A DNA stretch of 64,000 bases from an uncultured Thiothrix sp. (GTDB lineage: Bacteria; Pseudomonadota; Gammaproteobacteria; Thiotrichales; Thiotrichaceae), in NCBI RefSeq assembly GCF_937873765.1, contig NZ_CALMZC010000056.1, positions 1 to 64,000 of the forward strand, written 5' to 3'. The position numbers and the translations under genes are program-made. Positions within the stretch are counted from its first letter, which is position 1. Each line of letters opens with the position of its first letter. The notes below the pieces were generated by a model, which worked only from the letters and a program-made list of their open reading frames with translations, did no database searches and had not been told where the DNA came from. Positions 8,930 to 15,703 of this stretch are shown here, piece by piece.

Positions 8930-9100
8930 CTATGTTTGCACTCAGCTTCAAAGCCTTATGTGATATAGGTTGTAGCCCTATCGCATCTATGTTTGCACTC
9001 AGCTTCAAAGCCTTATGTGATATAGCTACTCAGATTTGAGCTGCACGGTAAGATACAACTTCTATGTGGGTGCATCAGCTTCAAAGCCTTATGTGATAAG
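8930..9100. repeat. Three 39-bp direct repeats
   Basis: Copies at 8930-8968 and 8987-9025 are identical. A third at 9062-9100 differs at a few bases near its start. All share CAGCTTCAAAGCCTTATGTG. The spacings are 57 and 75 bp. GTTGTAGCCCTAT follows copies 1 and 3 but not copy 2. Iteron-like or attachment-site roles are possible but unproven. Confidence 0.8.
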
Positions 9101-9140
9101 GGTTGTAGCCCTATAACATTGTGCACAGTGCATTAGGTGT

Positions 9141-9437
9141 CTAGAATCTGTTAACTGATAAGCTCCCTTTACTTCTAATGTAATCTGGGATTCCTGTTGC
9201 TGCTGCTAAAGCAAATCCACCGATGCCAGCTCCTATGGCTACTGTTTCTTTTAGTATCTTATTAGGAATAGGTAATTTCTTTGCTGTCGTTTAGGCCGCA
9301 TAACCTGCACCAGTTTCAATACTTGATGATATTGCTTCTCTTACTGGGCTTTTATCTTCTTTATAAGCTAAGAAGGAACTAAGTCCTATGAGTCCTAACG
9401 TTATGCCAGTAGGCTTTAGGTAATCTGGTATTTTCAT
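9141..9437 (-). pseudogene. Small membrane protein gene interrupted by an in-frame TAA
   Basis: Reading left from the ATG at 9437 gives MKIPDYLKPTGITLGLIGLS and onward to a TAA at 9291-9293 (codon 49). The same frame then continues for 49 more sense codons, including ETVAIGAGIGGFALAAATG, to a TAG at 9141. Both halves contain a hydrophobic, Gly-rich segment and look like one 98-residue membrane protein. A good ribosome site (AAAGGAAA) precedes the ATG. It is either a gene killed by one nonsense mutation, a truncated 48-residue product, or a sequencing error. The family is not recognised. Confidence 0.55.
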
Positions 9438-9459
9438 TTGGTTGTTTCCTTTCTGAAAG

Positions 9460-9492
9460 AAAAAAAAGGATAAAGCATTTTTCCCTTATCCT
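9460..9492 (-). terminator. Rho-independent terminator after the KilA-N gene
   Basis: On the minus strand AGGATAA pairs with TTATCCT around an 11-base loop and is followed directly by a run of eight T. It sits 77 bases past the KilA-N stop and just ahead of the ribosome site of the broken small gene. Confidence 0.75.
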
Positions 9493-9568
9493 ATTTTGTT
9501 TATTAGTATATAAGTGTTTCCTATTATTAGAGTTTTCTAATAGTGTAATTCTCTATATTCCGAAGCAC

Positions 9569-10276
9569 TTAAACTGTTATTTTAGTTATCGTTTTAAACA
9601 ATCCTTCTTTGCTTGTAATGACTTTAGAATCAATTAGAAATGATAGAGTATCTTGAATTTTTGTTCTTTTTTCTAACTGGTCAGCAGAAGCTGTATCCCA
9701 ATCTGATACACCTATCTTATTTGAAATAGCATTAGCAATATTGATGAAATGATAAAATCTGTAGGATTCTCCTACCATTGTTGCATATGCATGTCTCAAT
9801 TTATTCCATGCATCTGATGATTCTATCCGTTTTTCCAGAATCTTGTGTTCTAAGAATTGTGTATAGATTTCTACTTCAAGGTCTGAATCCATCCATGCTG
9901 CGAGTTTTAAGGCGATTAATGGATGTCCCCATGAGCCGCCATACCTTCCACGTTTGTTCTTTATAACAGTAAGGTTTAAGGAATCACGGTTAGCTACTAT
10001 GCCATCTATGATTTCTAATTCTGCGGAATCCGCAGAAATAGAATTAGCTAAATTTTCTTTTCTTTGAATACTTAGGAAGAATTCGTTCACTGAAGGAGAA
10101 CGTAGAAAATGTTCTAATCCTTTTTCTGGAAATCCTTTTGCTATTCTTACTTGGTTTCCCATTTCATGAATATCGTTTAGCCGAACCATATTATCTTTCC
10201 AATTTGCTGAAAGATTAAAATCTTCTGGTAAATAATTTTCTACCTTTATATTTATATTTTGGATATAATTACTCAT
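9569..10276 (-). CDS. KilA-N domain protein
   Basis: 235 residues. A KilA-N DNA-binding domain occupies about residues 25-145: VRLNDIHEMGNQVRIAKG, then LEHFLRSPSVNEFF, then the signature GRYGGSWGHPLIALKLAAWM and VEIYTQFLEHKI. The C-terminal 80 residues are helical with no recognised domain. KilA-N proteins are common in phages and their relatives, often as anti-repressors or host-takeover factors, but the role here is unknown. It is AT-rich like the rest of the island and points away from the integrase. Its presence suggests a phage or plasmid origin for this part of the island. Confidence 0.85.
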   Translation of the reverse strand: MSNYIQNINIKVENYLPEDFNLSANWKDNMVRLNDIHEMGNQVRIAKGFPEKGLEHFLRSPSVNEFFLSIQRKENLANSISADSAELEIIDGIVANRDSLNLTVIKNKRGRYGGSWGHPLIALKLAAWMDSDLEVEIYTQFLEHKILEKRIESSDAWNKLRHAYATMVGESYRFYHFINIANAISNKIGVSDWDTASADQLEKRTKIQDTLSFLIDSKVITSKEGLFKTITKITV

Positions 10277-10329
10277 TATTGTAATACCTATTGAGATTTG
10301 CTTTCTAAGGTAATCTCACTAACCTTTGT

Positions 10330-10366
10330 AAGGACTACTGATTGTTGAGCATTAGTCCTTTTTTTT
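10330..10366 (+). terminator. Rho-independent terminator with no upstream gene on its strand
   Basis: AAGGACTA (10330-10337) pairs with TAGTCCTT (10353-10360) and runs into eight T. There is no + strand gene upstream. A second stem, TGAGATT/AATCTCA, precedes it, and a TATAAT lies at 10264-10269 inside the start of the divergent KilA-N gene. The simplest reading is a small RNA of roughly 90 bases on the + strand. Confidence 0.55.
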
Positions 10367-10729
10367 ATCTATTCTTGTATTAAGTAAATAATTAAAATAA
10401 TATTTTGCTTCCTTATTCTCAACTTAAATAGAATTAATCATTTGTCAATACCCTTTTAGTCTGTTTTCTAACTTAATTTAAGAATATAGTTTTATTCTTT
10501 TAATTATTTTTTTATAGCTCCACTTACTGGGGCTTTTATCTTAAATTTAATAATTGTAAAGCCGTGAAATTCACGGTTTATAGTGCTTTTATATTCCCAT
10601 TAATACTGGGAGTTATGACTCTCATTCCACTTTTTGTCTATACACCTGGTGTGTTTATAACCCTTATGCTCCATAGGGGGTATCACTTCGTTTAGCCCCC
10701 ACCCACTTTATACTATAGGATTTATTTAA
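10367..10729. other. Gene-free region upstream of the integrase
   Basis: No coding frame is supported. It holds more short hairpins: AGCTCC/GGGGCT at 10516-10534 followed by TTTTA, the perfect palindrome CCGTGAAATTCACGG at 10562-10576, ACACC/GGTGT near 10644, and an imperfect stem near 10660-10680. A TATACTATA box about 20 bases before the integrase start is a plausible -10 element. These stems may terminate, attenuate or regulate intI transcription. Confidence 0.45.
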
Positions 10730-11926
10730 ATGAATAAAAATATTGATTCTATTGCTTTATGGAAATTAGTTGCTCATGAAGTTTACTTCTTTTCTAAGTT
10801 TGAATTACCAGAAGAATTAATTTCTAAGGGGAATAAGTTATTAGCTTCTTTAAAAAGGAGAATTATGCATATTGCTTCTGAGCATGTAGATATTCGCATA
10901 TCTGAAAAGTCAGCTTTACGAGCTGTGTTTGAATACAATCAATCTGTGAAGAAAATGACTTCAGTTCAATTAGAATCCATAGACACTATGGTAGGTAGGA
11001 TTACTACTTTTATGCGAACTAAGGGCTATTCTCGTAAGACTATAGTGGCTTACAGCTACTGGATTAGGAAATACTATTCCTTTTATGGAAAACACCCTTC
11101 TGGTTTGGATTCGTCTCACATTACTGGGTTCATTAATCATTTAGTTAATCAAGAACAGGTTTCTATTTCTACTCAGAGAGTAGCATTTAATGGAATTATG
11201 TTTCTGTATAACAAGTTTTTGAATATTGAATTAGATAAAATGGAGAATTTAAAGTTATCTTCTAAGCCGGTTAAGCTACCTACGGTTCTAAATAAAATGG
11301 AACTGAAGAATCTGTTTGCTCAACTGAGTGGAACTCATTTACTGATTACTAAACTTCTCTATGGAACAGGTATGCGCCTTATGGAGTGCATGACACTCCG
11401 TATTAGAGACCTAGACTTCGAGAGAAATGAGATTCACATACATAGTGGGAAAGGAGCAAAAGATAGAGTTGTAATGCTTCCAGCTAATATTGCTTCAGAA
11501 TTGAAGGATCAGGTGGCTGCTGTAGCACTACTTCACCTGAAGGATACGAAAATAGAGGTCTCTGTTCAGATACCCTTTTTAAAAGGTTCAAAGCTTGTCA
11601 GTAAGCAAAAGGAGTTAGGCTACAGGTATCTATGGCCTGCTTCTCGTCCATTTGTTGATAAGCAAACCGGTGGCTGTTATAGACACCATTTACATGAAAC
11701 TGTTGTTCAACGTGCTCTTCATAGTGCTGGTATCAAAGCAGGTATCAGGAAGAGTGTTTACCCCCATTGCCTGAGACATACCTTTGCTACTTCACTACTA
11801 GAGCATGGGTATGACATTAGGTCTTTACAGGAACTGATGGGTCATACTGACCTGAAGACCACTTCTGTCTATTTGCATATCGTTAATAAAGGTGCAAATG
11901 GATGCCTTTCTCCTTTAGATTTTTAA
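10730..11926 (+). CDS. intI: Integron integrase (IntI-type tyrosine recombinase)
   Basis: 398 residues with the full tyrosine-recombinase active site: R216 (TGMRLMEC), K241 (GKGAKDR), H346 and R349 (HCLRH), H372 (GHTD) and nucleophile Y381 (SVYLH). It also carries the insertion specific to integron integrases, YLWPASRP followed by GGCYRHHLHETVVQRAL, and ends in GCLSPLDF like IntI1. The N-terminal SAM-like domain (from about residue 82) is preceded by some 70 extra residues absent from IntI1. Two attC sites and an attI-like site lie downstream, confirming the role. Unusually, it is on the same strand as the cassettes. Base composition is AT-rich and foreign-looking. Confidence 0.93.
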   Translation: MNKNIDSIALWKLVAHEVYFFSKFELPEELISKGNKLLASLKRRIMHIASEHVDIRISEKSALRAVFEYNQSVKKMTSVQLESIDTMVGRITTFMRTKGYSRKTIVAYSYWIRKYYSFYGKHPSGLDSSHITGFINHLVNQEQVSISTQRVAFNGIMFLYNKFLNIELDKMENLKLSSKPVKLPTVLNKMELKNLFAQLSGTHLLITKLLYGTGMRLMECMTLRIRDLDFERNEIHIHSGKGAKDRVVMLPANIASELKDQVAAVALLHLKDTKIEVSVQIPFLKGSKLVSKQKELGYRYLWPASRPFVDKQTGGCYRHHLHETVVQRALHSAGIKAGIRKSVYPHCLRHTFATSLLEHGYDIRSLQELMGHTDLKTTSVYLHIVNKGANGCLSPLDF

Positions 11927-11947
11927 CTTTTAATAGGATTATTTTAA

Positions 11948-12403
11948 ATGAATAAATTGTATAAGTTTATGGTATCTGCTTTTACTTCTGTAAAGCAAAC
12001 CGTTGTAGCTATTGATGATTTTCTTTTTCCTTATTTTTCTAAGTATCTTTATGTACCAGTTTTAAGAACTGTAATAGTAGTCTTAGATGCCATTATTGCT
12101 ACTAACAACTGGTTTAAGAAACGCTTAGAAAGAGCACCAGCTCCTATTAGATGGCTCTATAATAATGGAGTTCTTCTTTTTATTGAGAAGACATATCTTT
12201 CATTAGTTTTTGGAACTAAAAGGAAAATTATTAAGGCCATTGTTAAATGGTTAAAATTGACCTTTGGGCTTACAAGTAGGTTTGCCTACACCTTAGTGGT
12301 TATAGTTTTACTTATGCTTCCAGTGGTCATTTGGCTGGCCTATGATTCAATGTTTAAACTTAACAAAGAGATTGCTCCAGACAACTTCGTTGCTGGAGAA
12401 TAA
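11948..12403 (+). CDS. Membrane protein between intI and the first cassette
   Basis: 151 residues, basic, with hydrophobic stretches near 35-52 and 110-132 (FAYTLVVIVLLMLPVVIWLA). I recognise no family. It begins 21 bases after intI. Its start region, 11933-11956, matches the intI start region at 22 of 24 bases, so the two genes probably form one unit. Its stop lies five bases before the attI-like site, so it belongs to the integron platform, not to a cassette with its own attC. Confidence 0.65.
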   Translation: MNKLYKFMVSAFTSVKQTVVAIDDFLFPYFSKYLYVPVLRTVIVVLDAIIATNNWFKKRLERAPAPIRWLYNNGVLLFIEKTYLSLVFGTKRKIIKAIVKWLKLTFGLTSRFAYTLVVIVLLMLPVVIWLAYDSMFKLNKEIAPDNFVAGE

Positions 12404-12408
12404 TATAC

Positions 12409-12415
12409 GTTAGAT
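12409..12415 (+). other. attI-like recombination point (first cassette boundary)
   Basis: GTTAGAT fits the integron core site GTTRRRY. Cutting between G12409 and T12410 defines the start of cassette 1. The sequence is exactly complementary to the R'' box ATCTAAC at the end of cassette 1, as expected when a circular cassette inserts here. Upstream attI binding sites were not identified. Confidence 0.75.
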
Positions 12416-13372
12416 TTTAAATCTCCCTACCCTAAACAATCATTTTGGAGACAAAGATGATTAAAATTGTTCTGAACTTCCTGTTTTTAGCTGCACTCAT
12501 TTTCTCAGAAAATATATATGCTAGCCAACTAATTGATAAGCTAAAAACAGGTGTAAATATAGCGGAAGATGCAGTTACTCTTTTTAAAGGGGTGTTAGAC
12601 TTCGTTGACAGCAAAGAAGATATATCAAAATCAATAGAATATAAAAATGACACGATTTCCGTTAAAGAGAATAATACCGAGCCACCTACCGAAAATAAAA
12701 AACTTTCTGATGATTTTAGACAATTGGCATGGGCAAAAGCAAAATCCAATGATCATATAGCTGCACTACCTGCTTACAGAAGATCATTAGAACTTGATGC
12801 TAATAATGCAAGCTCATGGCACGGCTATGGATGGAGCCTTTCCGAACTTGGTCTATATGATCAAGCTAAAAATGCTTTTTTAATATCACTAAAACTTAGA
12901 AAAAGCGATGAGTCTTGGCGTTATCTTGGCTGGAATTATGAAAGACAAGGCTTACTAAACGAAGCAAAAGAATCTTATGTTGAAGCACTGGTATTAAACA
13001 GGAATAATAAAAAAGCCCAATACGCGATTGACCATCTCAATGGAAAGCCTCAGAAAACAAATAAAACATCATGGTTTGCAATTCAAACAGCAGCATTCAC
13101 TTCCGAAAATAGTGCCCAACTTGAATTACAAAAAATAAAGACTATTTTCAATGATTCCCAAGTACTTAAAGTAAAAGACAAGCATTGTATTTTGATTGGC
13201 AATTACCCTACAAAAGGACAAGCTATTGAGGCAAAGGCCGTGCTAGAAAAAACACATCCTGAAGCTAAAGATTTTTACGTTAAAGAAATCTAACAACTCA
13301 TTCGACGACGGACGCGGTGACAACCCGCGATTCTCGACAACTTACTCCCTGCCGCGCCCGTCAGCCATGACG
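12410..13372 (+). mobile_element. Integron gene cassette 1 (963 bp)
   Basis: The cassette runs from the T after G12409 to G13372. Its first bases (TTAGAT) pair with the R'' box ATCTAAC (13288-13294) of its own attC, the diagnostic match for an inserted cassette. It carries one gene, whose stop codon lies inside the attC, in the usual orientation. Confidence 0.85.
12457..13293 (+). CDS. Exported TPR and SPOR-domain protein (cassette 1)
   Basis: 278 residues from the ATG at 12457, which has GGAG seven bases upstream. An in-frame TTG at 12445 is less likely. A signal peptide (VLNFLFLAALIFSENIYA) is followed by a charged linker. Two to three TPR units follow at about 100-190 (AALPAYRRSLELDANNAS, GLYDQAKNAFLISLKL, GLLNEAKESYVEALVL). 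A C-terminal SPOR-like domain runs from about 205 (SWFAIQTAAFTSENSAQLEL to ILIGNYPTKGQAIEAKAVLE). SPOR domains bind denuded peptidoglycan, so a periplasmic scaffold role is likely. Its TAA stop overlaps attC1. Confidence 0.8.
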   Translation: MIKIVLNFLFLAALIFSENIYASQLIDKLKTGVNIAEDAVTLFKGVLDFVDSKEDISKSIEYKNDTISVKENNTEPPTENKKLSDDFRQLAWAKAKSNDHIAALPAYRRSLELDANNASSWHGYGWSLSELGLYDQAKNAFLISLKLRKSDESWRYLGWNYERQGLLNEAKESYVEALVLNRNNKKAQYAIDHLNGKPQKTNKTSWFAIQTAAFTSENSAQLELQKIKTIFNDSQVLKVKDKHCILIGNYPTKGQAIEAKAVLEKTHPEAKDFYVKEI

Positions 13373-13378
13373 TTGGCG
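13288..13378 (+). other. attC site of cassette 1
   Basis: A 91-bp attC with R'' ATCTAAC (13288-13294) and R' GTTGGCG (13372-13378). The inner arms fold imperfectly: GACGACGGACGCGG pairs with CCGCGCCCGTCAGCC. It is closely related to the second attC: both share TCGACGACGGAYGCGGTGAC and CCGCGCCC. Confidence 0.88.
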
Positions 13379-13679
13379 GGGGCTATGACAAATAAGCGTC
13401 ACCAGATTGATAAGTTGATAAAAAATGGGTTCGTCATACGCTAACGCGGGAAATGCTGTGCCAGATTTAAACACTGAAAAATAGAACTGGTACACCGCGC
13501 TGATGCGCGGTGAGCCAAAACCGCCAACCCAATCACCGAAACATAAGAATTGATGCCAACTGAACGAAAATCTCGCCGCATAGACACGCGATGAAGGAAA
13601 ATCAGTTACTTAACCAGCGAAAAAATGAGACAGTTGTACAAAATGCGAATAAATTCCGCCCTTGATGACACTACAAAAT

Positions 13680-13689
13680 GTATATACAC
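13680..13689 (+). promoter_or_regulatory. Candidate BrnA operator
   Basis: TGTATATACA is a perfect 10-bp palindrome eight bases before the brnT start codon, overlapping the likely -10 region (a TTGATG lies about 15 bases upstream). BrnA-type antitoxins repress their own promoter by binding such sites. Assignment is by position and symmetry. Confidence 0.45.
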
Positions 13690-13697
13690 TTCAAGGC

Positions 13698-13973
13698 ATG
13701 AGATTCACATGATCAGAGACAAAACGTGCAATCAATACAAAATCACATGGGCTTGATTTTGTTGATGCGCCTCGCGTGTTTGAGGGTCTCACCCTCACTT
13801 TTGAAGATGACAGGTTCGAGTACAGCGAGCAGCGCTTTATTACTCTTGGTTTACTTACTGGTGTGGTGGTTTCCATTGTCCACACGGAAGATGAGCATGA
13901 AATTCGCATCATACCCTTCCGCAAAGACACCAAACAAGAAGAGGTGATTTATTATGACTCAATCCAATACTGA
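13698..13973 (+). pseudogene. brnT: BrnT-type RNase toxin with a stop at codon 5
   Basis: From the ATG at 13698 the frame reads MRFT, then TGA (13710-13712), then SETKRAINTKSHGLDF, APRVFEG, EQRFITLGLL, EHEIRIIPFRKDTKQEE to a normal stop. This is a complete BrnT of about 91 codons, a RelE-fold ribonuclease. BrnT normally has Trp where the TGA stands, so one base (TGG to TGA) explains the break. A GTG at 13776 could start a shortened protein lacking the first 26 residues. It overlaps brnA by 20 bases. The gene is probably inactive unless the stop is read through. Confidence 0.8.
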
Positions 13974-14214
13974 TTGGGTTCGCCTTGCGTCAGGTACTCA
14001 AGGTGAGCCAACAGAAGAACATCCCGAAGCAGAGGTTCGTCATGTTGTCCGTGGTATCGTCCGTCAAGGTTTAAAGCCTTTACCAGCTAAAGCGTCTGTT
14101 TCTTTGCGCATAGATCAGGATGTTCTGGAGTGGTTTAAAGCTCAGGGGACAGGCTATCAAACACGCATCAATAGTGTTCTGAGGGCATTCAGGGATGCAT
14201 CGGTTAATCAATAA
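13954..14214 (+). CDS. brnA: BrnA-type antitoxin
   Basis: 86 residues. The C-terminal half carries the BrnA ribbon-helix-helix signature KASVSLRIDQDVLEWFKAQG followed by TGYQTRINSVLRAF. The N-terminal half is charged and probably binds the toxin. GAGGTG upstream of the ATG serves as ribosome site. It overlaps the end of brnT by 20 bases, and the pair fills integron cassette 2. Unlike the toxin, the antitoxin is intact. Confidence 0.9.
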   Translation: MTQSNTDWVRLASGTQGEPTEEHPEAEVRHVVRGIVRQGLKPLPAKASVSLRIDQDVLEWFKAQGTGYQTRINSVLRAFRDASVNQ

Positions 14215-14235
14215 GGCTCAGATACAATATTAATG

Positions 14236-14325
14236 CGCCAACAAGTGGCTCGACGACGGATGCGGTGACAGCCCGCGATTCTTAACGACTTACTCCCCGC
14301 CGCGCCCTTCATGTTGACGTTGAGG
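14236..14325 (+). other. attC site of cassette 2, end of the array
   Basis: A 90-bp attC with R'' CGCCAAC (14236-14242) and R' GTTGAGG (14319-14325). The inner region is nearly identical to attC1 (GACGACGGATGCGGTGACAG, and CCGCCGCGCCC). No further attC was found to the right, so this appears to be the last cassette. Confidence 0.87.
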
Positions 14326-14379
14326 CTGTAAAAAAACTTCTGCGCCCTTTTTTCTACTTTGAAAATTTACTTAATCCAC

Positions 14380-14694
14380 TCACTGCGCCGGCACAATCCG
14401 CGTCTCCACTCGACAATTCCCAGCAATTGCACAAGCCTGTGTCGCCGAAAAAACCCTCAATTGCTCATCTCCTTGATTGGCATGATTCTGAACCATCTGC
14501 ATGGCTTGCATTTGTATCTGCTGCTGTAACTGCAACTGCTGCAAAATCAAGGCTTGCTGCAGTTGCTGCTCAAGTTGAGCTTGTTGCGCTGAACTTAGCG
14601 TGTTTGCAGAGATAGCCGCTTGTTTTTTCGGTTCACAAGCCTGTAAACCCCAGCACATGACTACTACTAATAAGGTTTTTAGATAAGAATACAT
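14380..14694 (-). CDS. Gln-rich lipoprotein
   Basis: 104 residues. A signal peptide ends in the lipobox LQAC at about residue 20, so the mature protein is lipid-anchored. The middle (about 38-80) is dominated by Gln and Leu (QLEQQLQQALILQQLQLQQQ) and is likely a coiled coil. A small C-terminal region has two Cys (TQACAIAGNC) that may form a disulfide. Function unknown. It lies on the opposite strand to the integron array, just outside the last attC, and is not a cassette. Confidence 0.7.
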   Translation of the reverse strand: MYSYLKTLLVVVMCWGLQACEPKKQAAISANTLSSAQQAQLEQQLQQALILQQLQLQQQIQMQAMQMVQNHANQGDEQLRVFSATQACAIAGNCRVETRIVPAQ

Positions 14695-14779
14695 GCCTTA
14701 ACTCCTTGGCCTTGGGGAAGATTTCTCAGCGGTGTGGGGATCATGCTACTATCCGCGCTCTCGCAACTGGGGAAAATCC

Positions 14780-15703
14780 ATGACAGCGGCTCTAGCAATA
14801 ACCAATTTACGCAAAACTTACGATAACGGCTTTACAGCGCTCAAAGGGATTAACTTGAGCGTACAACAAGGCGACTTCTATGCGCTATTGGGCGCGAATG
14901 GCGCAGGCAAATCCACGACGATTGGTATTATCAGCTCCTTAGTCAATAAGACGTCTGGTACTGTGAGTATCTTTGGTTATGACCTTGATACACAGCGCGA
15001 GCTGGCCAAATCCCAAATTGGTTTAGTCCCGCAAGAATTTAATTTCAATGTCTTCGAGCCAGTCGGAGAAATTCTGATTAATCAAGGTGGCTATTATGGA
15101 ATTGAGCGCCCTATTGCCACTGAACGAGCTGAAAGGCTCTTAAAGCAACTGGGGCTTTGGGAAAAACGTAAAGAACAAGCCCGTACTTTGTCCGGCGGGA
15201 TGAAGCGCCGCCTGATGATTGCCCGTGCCTTAGTGCATGAACCGCGCTTACTCATCTTAGATGAACCGACCGCAGGCGTTGATATTGAGATTCGCCGTTC
15301 GATGTGGGAATTTCTCACCGACCTGAATGCATCAGGGATCACGATTATTCTCACCACCCATTATTTAGAGGAAGCCGAAAGCTTGTGTCGGAATATTGGC
15401 ATTATTGCCCAAGGTCAATTAATCGAAAATACCAGTATGAAAAGTCTGCTAAGTCGTTTAGATACTGAAACTTATGTTTTCGATTTAGTTGAACCCATCC
15501 AGCAGATTAAAGAGATGGGGGCTTGCCATTTTGAATTGCGTGACCCCACTACACTCGAAGTGTCTTATCACAAAGAAGATTTCTCTCTGAATCAAATTTT
15601 TGCCTTCCTGAATCAGCAAGGTCTACAAGTCTTAAGTATGCGCAATAAAACCAATCGCCTCGAACAACTCTTTCTTGATTTAGTCGAGGGGAATAAAGCA
15701 TGA
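14780..15703 (+). CDS. yadG: ABC-2 type exporter ATPase, YadG-like
   Basis: 307 residues from MTAALAITNL. An upstream GTG-region start would add 16 unlikely residues. Walker A is GANGAGKST (38-46), followed by the Q-loop in LVPQEFNFN, the signature LSGGMKRRLMIA, Walker B LLILDEPTAGVD and the switch His in ILTTHYLEEAE. The whole sequence resembles E. coli YadG closely, including FGYDLDTQRELA and LSMRNKTNRLEQLF. It energises the YadH permease encoded next, with a four-base overlap. The substrate is unknown. Confidence 0.92.
   Translation: MTAALAITNLRKTYDNGFTALKGINLSVQQGDFYALLGANGAGKSTTIGIISSLVNKTSGTVSIFGYDLDTQRELAKSQIGLVPQEFNFNVFEPVGEILINQGGYYGIERPIATERAERLLKQLGLWEKRKEQARTLSGGMKRRLMIARALVHEPRLLILDEPTAGVDIEIRRSMWEFLTDLNASGITIILTTHYLEEAESLCRNIGIIAQGQLIENTSMKSLLSRLDTETYVFDLVEPIQQIKEMGACHFELRDPTTLEVSYHKEDFSLNQIFAFLNQQGLQVLSMRNKTNRLEQLFLDLVEGNKA

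Larger units (their letters stand above)
6784..9140. other. AT-rich, hairpin-dense region without convincing genes
   Basis: About 2.3 kb with no gene I can support. Short inverted repeats of unrelated sequence occur every 50-100 bases. Examples are GTATAG/CTATAC near 7068, TTAGACA/TGTCTAA at 7105-7125, an interrupted stem at 7385-7421, TCCCAAAATTTGGGA near 7566, GAGCAC/GTGCTC near 7821-7851, and paired ATATCTC..GAGATAT elements near 8620-8680. Open frames here run through these stems and lack ribosome sites. It also contains the long palindrome and the direct repeats listed separately. Composition differs from the genes on either side. Confidence 0.6.
13373..14319 (+). mobile_element. Integron gene cassette 2 (947 bp), toxin-antitoxin cassette
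   Basis: Starts TTGGCG after G13372 and ends at G14319. The start matches the R'' box CGCCAAC (14236-14242) of its own attC exactly. The first 320 bp hold no gene, only a hairpin (ACCGCGC/GCGCGGT near 13494) and the brnT promoter region. The rest is brnT-brnA. Promoter-bearing toxin-antitoxin cassettes are common in sedentary chromosomal integrons and are thought to stabilise the array. Confidence 0.85.

Noticed and set aside
7060-10700. Retron, group II intron or diversity-generating element
   Set aside because: No reverse transcriptase gene or intron domain V-like sequence was found.
13691-13933. Minus-strand frame opposite brnT
   Set aside because: An antisense shadow of the toxin gene with no ribosome site.
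13726-13947. 73-codon frame overlapping brnT
   Set aside because: It lies in the wrong frame. The BrnT motifs are in the frame that starts at 13698.
14326-14730. Possible third integron cassette holding the Gln-rich lipoprotein
   Set aside because: No attC follows, and the gene faces the other way with its own start region.
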